Positions 44,941 to 53,061 of a DNA stretch of 64,000 nt are shown in pieces. This DNA is from Bacteroidia bacterium (GTDB taxonomy: Bacteria; Bacteroidota; Bacteroidia; J057). The DNA lies in NCBI GenBank assembly GCA_030430575.1, contig JAUIKF010000028.1, positions 42,333 through 106,332 of the forward strand, in the 5' to 3' direction. Under the pieces are notes generated by a model. The model saw nothing but the letters and a program-made list of their open reading frames with translations. It searched no databases and had not been told where the DNA came from. Made by a program: the position numbers and the translations under genes. Within the stretch, counting starts at the first letter, position 1; every line of letters starts with the position of its first letter.

Positions 44941-45078
44941 TTAGAGGTAAAGCCTATACACGCGAATGGTATCCTTTAGCTCTAAAGCGTAATATTCTTC
45001 TGGGTCATGACCATCTATCATTTCTAAGATAATGTTAATATCTGCGACATAATCTTGAATCTTATAGTGTGTATAAAT
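44941..45078 (-). pseudogene. C-terminal fragment of an unidentified cytoplasmic protein
   Basis: A 45-codon frame with natural-looking sequence (QDYVADINIILEMIDGHDPE, then KDTIRVYRLYL) ending in TAA. It has no start codon and is preceded by a stop and then by a GATTTAATCACAGATTT repeat (45105-45160). It reads as the tail of a gene cut off by the repeat. I cannot name the family. Confidence 0.45.
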
Positions 45079-45104
45079 TCATGGGTTAGCGAGACAAGAT
45101 GATT

Positions 45105-45160
45105 TAATCACAGATTTCTTTCTTTAATCTGTGTAAATCCGCGAAATCTGTGGTGTATTT
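45105..45160. repeat. AATCACAGATTT...AAATCTGTGGTG palindrome
   Basis: A diverged relative of the GCCACGGATTACAC family (AATCTGTGTAAATCC internal stretch). It ends at the SMI1 gene stop codon and so overlaps its 3' end. Confidence 0.7.
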
Positions 45161-45606
45161 CAGGGGGCAGTTTCCAAAAAATCTGAAAATGAATCTGCAA
45201 TCCGCAAGACATCCCCTCCATCGTGATAATAAATCCACACAGAGTTGCCATCAGCAGCGTCCAAATACACATAGTCTCCATTCTCCTCTCCAAAGACAAA
45301 TCCAGCAGCCACTCTGTCCAATGGAATTTTCCCAACATTTGAGGGGGTGAAATCTCCTCTACCAAATTCTCGCTGCAATTGGACATAGAGCTTTAAAGAT
45401 TCATAATTAGCCGCACGCCCAACGCCCTTCATTTCCCAGGTTTCAAGCAAGGTTTGCTGGTTCATGATTTGCCAATATCTTCCTTCATCATCTGGATCTT
45501 CGTCTTTATATTCGTTAAAGGTGATTTCTCCACCTTCAGGGTTCTCCGAGAGAAATGAGAGGTAGGCTACAGGCAATTTACCAGGGTATATCTCTTCAAT
45601 TTTCAT
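45160..45606 (-). CDS. SMI1/KNR4 (SUKH) family protein
   Basis: 148 residues, acidic, cytoplasmic. The pattern LPVAYLSFLSENPEGGEITF at the N-terminus and IPLDRVAAGFVFGEENGDYVYLD in the middle is that of SMI1/KNR4 (SUKH) proteins, commonly immunity proteins for polymorphic toxins but also cell-wall-related. Last gene of a four-gene operon with YceI, DUF2332 and DUF6584 genes, 1 bp after the YceI stop. No toxin partner is visible. Confidence 0.82.
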   Translation of the reverse strand: MKIEEIYPGKLPVAYLSFLSENPEGGEITFNEYKDEDPDDEGRYWQIMNQQTLLETWEMKGVGRAANYESLKLYVQLQREFGRGDFTPSNVGKIPLDRVAAGFVFGEENGDYVYLDAADGNSVWIYYHDGGDVLRIADSFSDFLETAP

Positions 45607-45607
45607 G

Positions 45608-46654
45608 TCATTTGATTTTCTCCATCAACCGTAAATACTCAGACGCCCGAGAATCGATCGAATCTATCGCTAAGAGCGTCTTGAAGCTTTCTTCTGCTTC
45701 CGCCAAATCGCCCAACAACAAATGGGTTATCCCTTTTTGATTCCAGGTAGTCACTCGCTCTGGGAAATACAACGCCCTCAACTTAAATACCTCTAATGCC
45801 GCCTCATGCATCTTCCACGCATTGAGCGTGTAGCCTATGGAAGAGAGCTTTCCTGAGGTCAATTTCTCAGCCACCCTCAGGCTATCAATGGCCTTTAGGC
45901 CTGCTTTCAACCCATTCGCTTTTATCTGGTCCAAGACCATTTTGTTTATATCAGCGGAGTCCGCGGCTTCATATCTCGCCTGGTAATCGGCCCTACGGGT
46001 ATGGATGTCCATTTCTATTTCTACCTCGTCAGAAAGCTGTGTCAGGCCATTTTCCATGACGGAGCTCCAGAAGTCGCCTCCATACACCCCAAAGTCTTGG
46101 CGATTGAGGGTGAGTTTCCCCGAAAAATCGACCTGCTCATTGCCCGCCCAATCTCTCGTGATGGCCGTCGGCGGCGAGAATGGAACCACCACTTCTTTGG
46201 TAATTCCCTTGATCGTCAAGTCTCCAATCAAATCAAACGAGCCATCGGTTTTTTTCATTACTCGCTTGCTCAGAAATGTGATGATCATATGATTGAAAGC
46301 ATCAAACCAGGTCCCTTCGCTGACAAGGTCGTTATCACGTCTTTCATTCCCTGTGTTGATGCTATTGACATCGATAAACATGCTAACAGACAGGCTCTCA
46401 ATATCATTTTTATCATAAAACATCGTCCCGTCAAATTCATCAAATCTGCCGCGCACCGGGCTATTACCAAAGTATTTGATCTTAAAGCCAATGTAGGAGT
46501 GCTGGTCATCGATCAGGTAATCTTTGCCGATAAAGGCCTTTGGATCGACGGTCGTCTGGGTGGCAGGCGCTTGAGGAATGGCCTCTTTGGGAGCTGATTC
46601 CTCGCTGCTGCAAGCGGCAAGGAGGAGGAGAAGGGTGAGAGTGAAGTATTTCAT
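45608..46654 (-). CDS. YceI-domain lipoprotein with C-terminal TPR-like helices
   Basis: 348 residues. Lipobox LAAC (Cys15). YceI domain about 40-215 (YLIDDQHSYIGFKIKYFGNS, then LIGDLTIKGITKEVVVPF), a lipocalin-like barrel that binds isoprenoid/polyisoprenoid chains in other bacteria. Followed by a helical TPR-like region (about 225-348; GKLSSIGYTLNAWKMHEAAL, TWNQKGITHLLLGDLAEAEE). YceI alone is the usual form; this fusion to TPR is notable. Member of the minus-strand operon. Confidence 0.85.
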   Translation of the reverse strand: MKYFTLTLLLLLAACSSEESAPKEAIPQAPATQTTVDPKAFIGKDYLIDDQHSYIGFKIKYFGNSPVRGRFDEFDGTMFYDKNDIESLSVSMFIDVNSINTGNERRDNDLVSEGTWFDAFNHMIITFLSKRVMKKTDGSFDLIGDLTIKGITKEVVVPFSPPTAITRDWAGNEQVDFSGKLTLNRQDFGVYGGDFWSSVMENGLTQLSDEVEIEMDIHTRRADYQARYEAADSADINKMVLDQIKANGLKAGLKAIDSLRVAEKLTSGKLSSIGYTLNAWKMHEAALEVFKLRALYFPERVTTWNQKGITHLLLGDLAEAEESFKTLLAIDSIDSRASEYLRLMEKIK

Positions 46655-46684
46655 ATCAGTTAGGGTAAAAATAGCTTATTCATT

Positions 46685-47746
46685 CTAATTTTTCCACCTG
46701 ATCCAATTGGCATGCCCATCTGTTTCTCCTATTATTTGGGTTGTTTTGGCTCCGTCCTGAAAGGTCGTCAATTCTATTTTGATGCCCTCTTGCCCATAAT
46801 CTTGCCGATCAAATACAAGACTGCCTTCAACAGCTAAGTAGGTAAAGTTTCGTTCCGTACCTATGTTGTTTATCATGGCTCTGAAAGTTTTGCGCTCACT
46901 TTGGGTAAACTGATATAAGACATGGGTATGATAGATCAATAATTCTTCTTGCTGCGATATCTGATCGATTACCCTCCTAAAATCCTGGGAATTACTTGCC
47001 TGAATTAATTCAATATGAGAGGTGGTAGCCAAATCTATGGCGGCTTCCAACCGTTCAAATCTCGCTAGGTTATCTGGCCATATCAGAGCTTTTAGCCAGA
47101 TAGCATTATCCTCAAGGGTCAAATCTAGCGGATGTTGATCGATCCCTATCTTTCGGGAAACATGAACGATTCCCTCAAAATCTGGCCATTTATCCCCCAG
47201 AAACCTACTGTTAATTTTCACGCTACTTTTCCCATACCGATGCCCGTCCCCATAATCGTATTCATATAAATCAGCATTCATGGTAAGGCCTGAACTGGTT
47301 CCTATATCCACGATATTCACGGGATTCGTGGACTTGAATTGTGAGGAAATAATGGGCATTAAATATGCCGCCCTATTGATCGCATTTGTCTGAACGATTT
47401 TCGTTTGGATAATTTTGGTTATTTCATACGATCTCCGCTCACAAAATTCTTTGACAAGGGCAATCGGAATCCCCGTACTTTCCTTTTTGCTAATAGAGGG
47501 ATAGTATGCACACAATTCCTCGTCCTGATTGATCAATAATAAATAATGAATAGCGCCCAGAAACAGATTAGGGATGGGTTGTCTTTCTCTGCATTTACTC
47601 GCTAACCGAAGTAAGTCTTCATCTTGTGAAATCTCAAGACATAAATTAGCATATAGGGTGGAAACACCTTTGCATTCTCTTTCAGCAAATATGCGAAATA
47701 GGTTGGTGAGAAGTTTTTTCATAGGGCTTACTGTAAGGGGTATCAT
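46685..47746 (-). CDS. DUF2332 family protein
   Basis: 353 residues. Follows the DUF2332 pattern: FAERECKGVSTLYANLCLEIS at the N-terminus, PIPNLFLGAIHYLLL at about 55-69, and NIVDIGTSSGLTMN in the middle, a methyltransferase-like Rossmann segment. Its ATG overlaps the upstream gene's TGA stop (ATGA at 47743-47746), so it is translationally coupled. A second Met (MKKLL, 47722) is possible. Function of the family is unknown. Confidence 0.85.
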   Translation of the reverse strand: MIPLTVSPMKKLLTNLFRIFAERECKGVSTLYANLCLEISQDEDLLRLASKCRERQPIPNLFLGAIHYLLLINQDEELCAYYPSISKKESTGIPIALVKEFCERRSYEITKIIQTKIVQTNAINRAAYLMPIISSQFKSTNPVNIVDIGTSSGLTMNADLYEYDYGDGHRYGKSSVKINSRFLGDKWPDFEGIVHVSRKIGIDQHPLDLTLEDNAIWLKALIWPDNLARFERLEAAIDLATTSHIELIQASNSQDFRRVIDQISQQEELLIYHTHVLYQFTQSERKTFRAMINNIGTERNFTYLAVEGSLVFDRQDYGQEGIKIELTTFQDGAKTTQIIGETDGHANWIRWKN

Positions 47747-48591
47747 AAAAAGCTTACCCCAATCAAGCCCACCACCAAAACGGCGATATTGATTACGGTG
47801 CTTTTATCACGTTCCCACCATTTCACATAGAAAGGTTTCTCCATTTCCACAAAAGCCCATTTTATCTGCCTGACAAGTGTACTATTGAGCTCATTGGGGC
47901 GATCAATTTCTTTTACCAGGGCTGAGACTTCGCCTTTGATTTTCTTGAGAAAGGCCACGCTTTCAAAAGTCCTAAACATAACTTTCGGATTCTCCTCCTC
48001 AGGGTCAAAGAAAAACTCATCCCTCAAATTGCCGTTTTTCACTTGTCGTCTCAAGATTTGAAATGGGTCATTCCCCATCCTTTTTCTGAATGAATCAACA
48101 GCTTTTTGTTCGTCATCCATGAGCGGCGCATGCTTGAGGTATAGGTATTCGCCAGCCTTTGAGTAGTCCTTTATTTTCAGGTAAAGTCTCCCCACAAAAA
48201 ACCGCAGCTCCAGCACATTGGGATAATTGCTCAGCAAGCCATGTACCCGAGCGATTGCCTGCCGAACGTCATTTCTTGCAAGGTCTTTGAGGATTCGCTT
48301 ATTCACGCGAGCTACTGTATTCCGCTGTTTCACCGCTTCAAAATGCTCAGGATTTGTGAAATGAGCGTAAATGGTCACCCCATAAATGAATACCCCCAAA
48401 AAGATGTTAAATCCCCCCCAACAGTAAGCTGCAATGCCTAAAAACCCGATGATGCTTTCATTAAATTGTTGTTTGATCAAATACCCTAACAGGAGATACA
48501 ATCCCCCGATGACGATATGCTCGAAGAAGGGTTCTAGTTTCGTGAGATATGAGCGAAGCGTTTTTTTCTTTCGACTTATTTCAATTTGCAT
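47743..48591 (-). CDS. DUF6584-like membrane protein with a TPR-like segment
   Basis: 282 residues. Two hydrophobic helices near the N-terminus (IVIGGLYLLLGYLI, FLGIAAYCWGGFNIFLGVFI) and one at the C-terminus (VINIAVLVVGLIGVSFL). The central stretch ILKDLARNDVRQAIARVHGL is typical of DUF6584, a small TPR-like helical unit. Coupled to the DUF2332 gene by a 4-bp overlap; its ATG lies 15 bp after the DsbA-like gene stop. Function unknown. Confidence 0.72.
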   Translation of the reverse strand: MQIEISRKKKTLRSYLTKLEPFFEHIVIGGLYLLLGYLIKQQFNESIIGFLGIAAYCWGGFNIFLGVFIYGVTIYAHFTNPEHFEAVKQRNTVARVNKRILKDLARNDVRQAIARVHGLLSNYPNVLELRFFVGRLYLKIKDYSKAGEYLYLKHAPLMDDEQKAVDSFRKRMGNDPFQILRRQVKNGNLRDEFFFDPEEENPKVMFRTFESVAFLKKIKGEVSALVKEIDRPNELNSTLVRQIKWAFVEMEKPFYVKWWERDKSTVINIAVLVVGLIGVSFL

Positions 48592-48606
48592 GGCTATTTA
48601 TGATTT

Positions 48607-49620
48607 TCAATACCGCACCGACTTCCCCACCCACAGCATGCCATTCTTCGTCGTGATTTTTTGTAGTAATTTTTGTTCAAACAAAGCGGCCAATTCTGCT
48701 TCCGCCTCTTCTCTGGACTTGCCTGACAAGGTCGCGTATTCTCTGGTGGTCAAGGAGGGATAATGGTCAAATAGGGCTTTTGCGGAGGTTTCGTAGCTTT
48801 TGGGAGCAGGGTGAGCCACCATTTTTTTGATATTGCTTTCAAAGACAACATAGGGTTTCACCCCATAGAGTTTGGACTGTTCATTGGCGCCGTTGGCAAA
48901 AAAGAGGGTGGGGAAGCCCCGCACACCCAACTGGCGGCCCAGGTTCAGGTCTTCCTGAAATAACTGTCTCGCCTTGCCCGCATAATCCGCTTTCATTTTC
49001 ACCGTGTTTAACCCAACCTCCTTCGCTGCCTGTTCCAGGTGCTCCCAACGAGTGATATTCTTTTTTTCCAGGAATACCATCTCTCGGATACGTCGTAAGA
49101 ATCGGACGGCTTTTGCCTCGCTCTGTATCTGAGCAGCTTTGAAGGCGATAGAAGGCGGATAGGAAGAGTCTAGCGGGTCTTCTAGCCAAACATCGCCGTC
49201 GATGGGCATATCGTATCGCGGACTCACCTCATCCCAGTGATGGGCCACATCAGAAGGCTTGCTGATCCCTCCGCTGTTATACGACCAGTCGGGCAGCAGC
49301 CCGCCCATGTGGTATTCGATGTCTATTAGGTCCCCATATTCCAGCTTCATTTTGCGCAATTGAGGCTCAATGCCCCAGCAAGAGGAACAAATGGGGTCTG
49401 TGAAATAGACGATCCGGATGGGCTTATTTGTCGCCTCAATATTGGCCTGGTCAAATGCTGCCGCTGAGGTGTCGGGCGATTCACAGATCCCAGATGCGGG
49501 GTCGCAGAGGAGGGGATTGTCTATTTTGAAAGTCTTCATCTTAGATTGGGGAGGTTGTTGGCAGGAAAGTAGGGATAGGAGAAGGACTACATAGAGGCAA
49601 AGGCTGGATAAGTTTTTCAT
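48607..49620 (-). CDS. DsbA-family thiol oxidoreductase lipoprotein (SpxH/FrnE-like)
   Basis: 337 residues. Lipobox LLSC (Cys20). Redox motif DPICSSCWGIEPQL (Cys78, Cys81) opens a DsbA-like domain (about 67-275), with cis-Pro in VRGFPTLFF. The helical insert and IEYHMGGLLPDW stretch resemble the FrnE/SpxH (YjbH) group rather than DsbA proper. The predicted signal makes it a periplasmic lipoprotein. A C-terminal helical tail (about 285-337) may be a winged-helix-like extra. Possible head of the minus-strand operon leading to the SMI1 gene. Confidence 0.85.
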   Translation of the reverse strand: MKNLSSLCLYVVLLLSLLSCQQPPQSKMKTFKIDNPLLCDPASGICESPDTSAAAFDQANIEATNKPIRIVYFTDPICSSCWGIEPQLRKMKLEYGDLIDIEYHMGGLLPDWSYNSGGISKPSDVAHHWDEVSPRYDMPIDGDVWLEDPLDSSYPPSIAFKAAQIQSEAKAVRFLRRIREMVFLEKKNITRWEHLEQAAKEVGLNTVKMKADYAGKARQLFQEDLNLGRQLGVRGFPTLFFANGANEQSKLYGVKPYVVFESNIKKMVAHPAPKSYETSAKALFDHYPSLTTREYATLSGKSREEAEAELAALFEQKLLQKITTKNGMLWVGKSVRY

Positions 49621-49695
49621 AATTGATCAGCGATAGATCTGTCTGAAGGAAATAAGCCTTCAATATCTCAATTATCTCCCCTTTGTGCAAAAGGG

Positions 49696-49736
49696 AAGGC
49701 CTCGGAGGTTTTGGAAACCTCCGAGGCCTTTCTCGT
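49696..49736 (-). terminator. Rho-independent terminator for the FKBP operon
   Basis: Perfect 16-bp stem AAGGCCTCGGAGGTTT / AAACCTCCGAGGCCTT with a TGG loop. Same CCTCGGAGG core as the palindrome at 8553. Lies directly downstream of the membrane protein gene at 49737 (minus strand); flanking A/T runs make it usable in both directions. Confidence 0.8.
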
Positions 49737-50363
49737 TTATTTTACCCATTGAAAATCACCCTCATCAGCCCCATACACCAATCCCAACACCCATATAATC
49801 AACACCATCACCCCTATTTTCTGCATTACGGGCAATAGCTCCAGATAGCTTTGGGTATAATACATATAGCTGCAAGCGTACAAGAGCAACAAACAGCACA
49901 CAGAAAGCACCTTCAGCAGCAGCAATTTTGATCTAAATACAAATATGGTGATATAAAATATGGCAACCAGCACGCCTGTGCCCGAAACTGTGATCATGAG
50001 GTCATGCAAAGGAGTGGCGATCAAAAGCGCACTGGCCATGGAGCCGAGACCTGCGTATCTGATGATGCGTGCAGGGCCTTTTTGGGGAATATTGGCAGAA
50101 AATTGCCAGAAAAACAGGGCAAAACTCGCACAGAGGAAAGCCATCGCAGCGATGGCCCAGGGCCTCGCCAGATTGGGGGCACCGTTGACAGCTATGGGGT
50201 TGAACAGATTGCTCAGGTAGTTTTCTGTCCAGTTATACCCGACCGAATGGGGGTCGCTTTGGGATCCGCCAGGATAGGAGGAAGTGGCGATCACTAGTAA
50301 GATCAGGGATAGGACAATTCCTATGAGTATGAGGTGTTTTTTTCCCAATATCCTATAGGTCAT
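49737..50363 (-). CDS. DUF998-like multi-pass membrane protein
   Basis: 208 residues with six hydrophobic segments (LILIGIVLSLILLVIATSSY, PWAIAAMAFLCASFALFFWQ and others). The YNWTENYLSNLF motif after the first helix and the layout resemble DUF998 proteins, though I am not sure. Its ATG overlaps the FKBP gene's TGA by 4 bp (50360-50363), so the two are coupled. Confidence 0.65.
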   Translation of the reverse strand: MTYRILGKKHLILIGIVLSLILLVIATSSYPGGSQSDPHSVGYNWTENYLSNLFNPIAVNGAPNLARPWAIAAMAFLCASFALFFWQFSANIPQKGPARIIRYAGLGSMASALLIATPLHDLMITVSGTGVLVAIFYITIFVFRSKLLLLKVLSVCCLLLLYACSYMYYTQSYLELLPVMQKIGVMVLIIWVLGLVYGADEGDFQWVK

Positions 50364-50995
50364 ACCCTTGGATTTTCAAGGTTGTAAATGACATAATAGA
50401 TGGTAGAATTTGGCGGTACGTTTCCACCCCCTCTTGATCCATAAGCCAATTCTGGCGAAATTTTAATTATCCTGATCGTATTTGGCATTACATTAATAGC
50501 TCCAATAGCAAATCCGGAGATAAACCATTGTAGTTTACCTGTCAACGGCTTGTTTCGGATAAATGAGTTATCAAATGGCTCCCCAGTTGCCAAAAAGCCA
50601 GCATAATGCATTTTTATCTCATCTGATTCATGGAAGGAATCAACCAAGTCTTCTTCCTGACCGATGGCATTGATCCAAAGACCTTCCGTGATTTCAACCC
50701 ATTCGATCTCCTCATTTGGAAAATGAATTGCTTCAAAACAAATGGTGTCATCATTTGCCATTATGGCGATGTCTTCAATGAGTGCTTGCGCCCCATAATT
50801 GATAGAGATCAATAGCCCTTCGTCTTCATCATACCCCTGATGAAATCCTTTGGGGATCTTGATATCCGTTTGGATGTAGAATTGGTTTTTATAGAATTTC
50901 CCTTTGTAGGTATCCTGTGCGATTAAGGTAATGGTCAGGCATAAAGCCATCGTCAAGGCTGTGATTGTCTTCATCATATTTTTATTAATTTTCAT
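50360..50995 (-). CDS. FKBP-type peptidyl-prolyl cis-trans isomerase, exported
   Basis: 211 residues. N-terminal signal (TITALTMALCLTITLIAQ). FKBP domain at the C-terminal half (about 120-211): MHYAGFLATGEPFDNSF, LQWFISGFAIGAINVM and PELAYGSRGGGNVPPNSTIYY. These retain the aromatic pocket and the PPNSTI loop, so isomerase activity is likely. The first ~115 residues form an unassigned beta-rich domain. Overlaps the upstream membrane protein gene by 11 bp (50985-50995) and couples to the next by 4 bp. Confidence 0.85.
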   Translation of the reverse strand: MKINKNMMKTITALTMALCLTITLIAQDTYKGKFYKNQFYIQTDIKIPKGFHQGYDEDEGLLISINYGAQALIEDIAIMANDDTICFEAIHFPNEEIEWVEITEGLWINAIGQEEDLVDSFHESDEIKMHYAGFLATGEPFDNSFIRNKPLTGKLQWFISGFAIGAINVMPNTIRIIKISPELAYGSRGGGNVPPNSTIYYVIYNLENPRV

Positions 50996-51350
50996 TCCTT
51001 CCCAACGTCCACCAAGTCCAGGTAGCCCCCAAGCTATCTACCGCAGCAAACAGCAAAATCATCCATTCGACTTCTCCTACTATCCACATCACCACCATGG
51101 CCCCCGCCGCAAAATAGCGCAACCAGGCTGACCAGCTATACAAGGCGACAATCTGGTGCTTTGCGATCTGGTAATAGTACACTCCTAAGGCAAAGGCCAA
51201 AACGCCAATCATGCGGAAGGACCATACTAGCTCCCCGTGTGCAAATCCAAAGAGGTCTAGGATAAGGCTCGGAAACAGCATCAAACCCAGGCCATTGATG
51301 CACATCATGTAAAAAGCATGGGCAAAGATAGAGGTAGGCGTAGATTTCAT
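50985..51350 (-). CDS. Small membrane protein (DUF4345-like)
   Basis: 121 residues with four hydrophobic segments (FAHAFYMMCINGLGLMLF, MIGVLAFALGVYYYQIA, YFAAGAMVVMWIVGEV, MILLFAAVDSLGATWTWW). Layout matches small DUF4345/DUF4267-type membrane proteins; unsure which. Lies 5 bp after the GT39 gene and overlaps the FKBP gene, so it belongs to the same operon. Confidence 0.6.
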   Translation of the reverse strand: MKSTPTSIFAHAFYMMCINGLGLMLFPSLILDLFGFAHGELVWSFRMIGVLAFALGVYYYQIAKHQIVALYSWSAWLRYFAAGAMVVMWIVGEVEWMILLFAAVDSLGATWTWWTLGRNEN

Positions 51351-51355
51351 AGAGG

Positions 51356-53005
51356 TTATTTTATTCTTGATGCAAGTCCCGTCCCTATTTTCCTTCGAAA
51401 AAATACCATTCCCCCTTCTTCATATAGCTTCTCAAAATTGCGGTATTTGCGGCGAAAAGCGGGATCGACCAAGGGTTTGGGGACCATTAAGTAAACTGGA
51501 CGATCTAAGCGTCCTTCTCTCAACATGATTTCGTCTACGCCTTCATAGGGGGGCACCTGGGCATAATACATCGCAAGAGCTGGATCACTCCCCACCGTCA
51601 TTACATAGGTTTCCTTTCCCTGAAACTGCTCAAAAAAGGCTTGGGCAGCACCTTGCCGATAAATCAATAGATTGGGGGCAATCCATTTGCTGGCCATGGG
51701 AAGCAGCACGACCACAAGTGCCATTTGCACAAATACAAAACTCACATACCGACGCTTGACCAACTGGATAAAGCCATAACCTCCCCCCAAAATATACATG
51801 GCGCCCATCAGCCACTCCCAGCCGCCCCATTCGACGTCTTGCTTCATCGCAGCAGCGATGACAGGGTCTTCGACACTTCGTGCCAGCCCTTCTATACCAT
51901 CCATCAGCATATGAATCAGACTAGGAACCAGCCCCCATACCAGCAAGCCTAGGCCTACAAAGATATAGGCCTCAGGGCTGATTTTTTTCTGCTTTTTGAT
52001 CAGTTGATACAGGTAAAGGGCCGCTGGGAAAACAGCTGGAGTACAGACCAATAAGGCATCAGCAGGTATGGCACGGCCACGACCGAGTTCATAGATCAAC
52101 CACACCAGCAGGGTACCCAGCCAGGCCCAGCTCCATATCTCCAACCGACGGTCTTCGGCATCTATGGTTTTGGGGTGATAGAGTAAGCCCATCAAGGGAA
52201 TGCCTCCCAATAACAATCCCAGCACTCCAATGCCGATGTCAATACCAGAGAGATGTACCCAAGTTGCGGGTTCAAAGGCGGTCCATGCTTCAAGTGGATT
52301 GCTGCCAACCACTGTGCTGCGTAGTCCATACCAGGCTACCAGCGGGATGACACACCCAAGCACCATTTTTCCCAGTGCGAGCGGATTGATTCGAAGACGG
52401 TCAGCGATAAGTTTATAGAGTAAAAAGCTAATAAATCCCAATAAGATCCCTTTCAGCCCGCCTGTCAGGCAGGCCAGCCCTATCCAGAAACCTGCCGCCC
52501 ATGGAGCGTTCTCTTCTTTTTCCCCCTCGTTTGAACGAGCAAGGTCATACCGAAGCAGTTGGAGCAGCCCCATCAGCAAAAAGAAATTGAGGGCCATCGT
52601 CTCCACGCCCAGGCGTCCTACCCAGACTGGCAACAAGGTGCCCAAGAAGAGGACCGCCGCCAGGCGCCCCAAGAGGATATCCTTGAAATAACAGCCTTGG
52701 GTGTAAAGCACAAGGACCGTTGCCAAGGCAAAGAGTGCACTTGGAATGCGCAAGGCATACGAATTTATCCCAAAAAACTGCATGCTAAGGGCTTGTAACC
52801 AAAGTACCAAAGGCGGTTGCCCTTCTAGCGGGACAAATCCCAGCTGAGGATTCAAAAAGTCTCCAGTCACAGCCATCTCCCGTGCCATCTCCGCCATCTT
52901 GACTTCCGCCCCATCCATTACAGGCATCCCTCCCAGAAACAAGAAAAAGCCTATCAAGGAAGCTATGATCAAAAAAATGTAATCGCCGGTCTGTTGTTGT
53001 TTCAA
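51356..53005 (-). CDS. Glycosyltransferase family 39 (ArnT-like), multi-pass
   Basis: 549 residues with about 12 membrane helices. First periplasmic loop carries the GT-C acidic motif in GAEVKMAEMAREMA (near 30-43) and the LEGQPPLVLWLQAL stretch that follows in PMT_2/ArnT proteins. Transfers a sugar from a polyprenyl-phosphate donor to lipid A, protein or another surface molecule; acceptor unknown. C-terminal ~110 residues form a soluble domain (YVMTVGSDPALAMYYAQVPP). First gene of the operon ending at the 49696 terminator. Confidence 0.85.
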   Translation of the reverse strand: MKQQQTGDYIFLIIASLIGFFLFLGGMPVMDGAEVKMAEMAREMAVTGDFLNPQLGFVPLEGQPPLVLWLQALSMQFFGINSYALRIPSALFALATVLVLYTQGCYFKDILLGRLAAVLFLGTLLPVWVGRLGVETMALNFFLLMGLLQLLRYDLARSNEGEKEENAPWAAGFWIGLACLTGGLKGILLGFISFLLYKLIADRLRINPLALGKMVLGCVIPLVAWYGLRSTVVGSNPLEAWTAFEPATWVHLSGIDIGIGVLGLLLGGIPLMGLLYHPKTIDAEDRRLEIWSWAWLGTLLVWLIYELGRGRAIPADALLVCTPAVFPAALYLYQLIKKQKKISPEAYIFVGLGLLVWGLVPSLIHMLMDGIEGLARSVEDPVIAAAMKQDVEWGGWEWLMGAMYILGGGYGFIQLVKRRYVSFVFVQMALVVVLLPMASKWIAPNLLIYRQGAAQAFFEQFQGKETYVMTVGSDPALAMYYAQVPPYEGVDEIMLREGRLDRPVYLMVPKPLVDPAFRRKYRNFEKLYEEGGMVFFRRKIGTGLASRIK

Positions 53006-53061
53006 AAGCTAAGGGATTTTAAGAATTAAGTTCAAGGGGTTAACGTTCAGGGTTCAGAGGG

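Noticed and set aside
46001..46597. 198-codon plus-strand frame opposite the YceI gene
   Set aside because: The minus-strand YceI domain and lipobox are clear; the plus frame has no motif.
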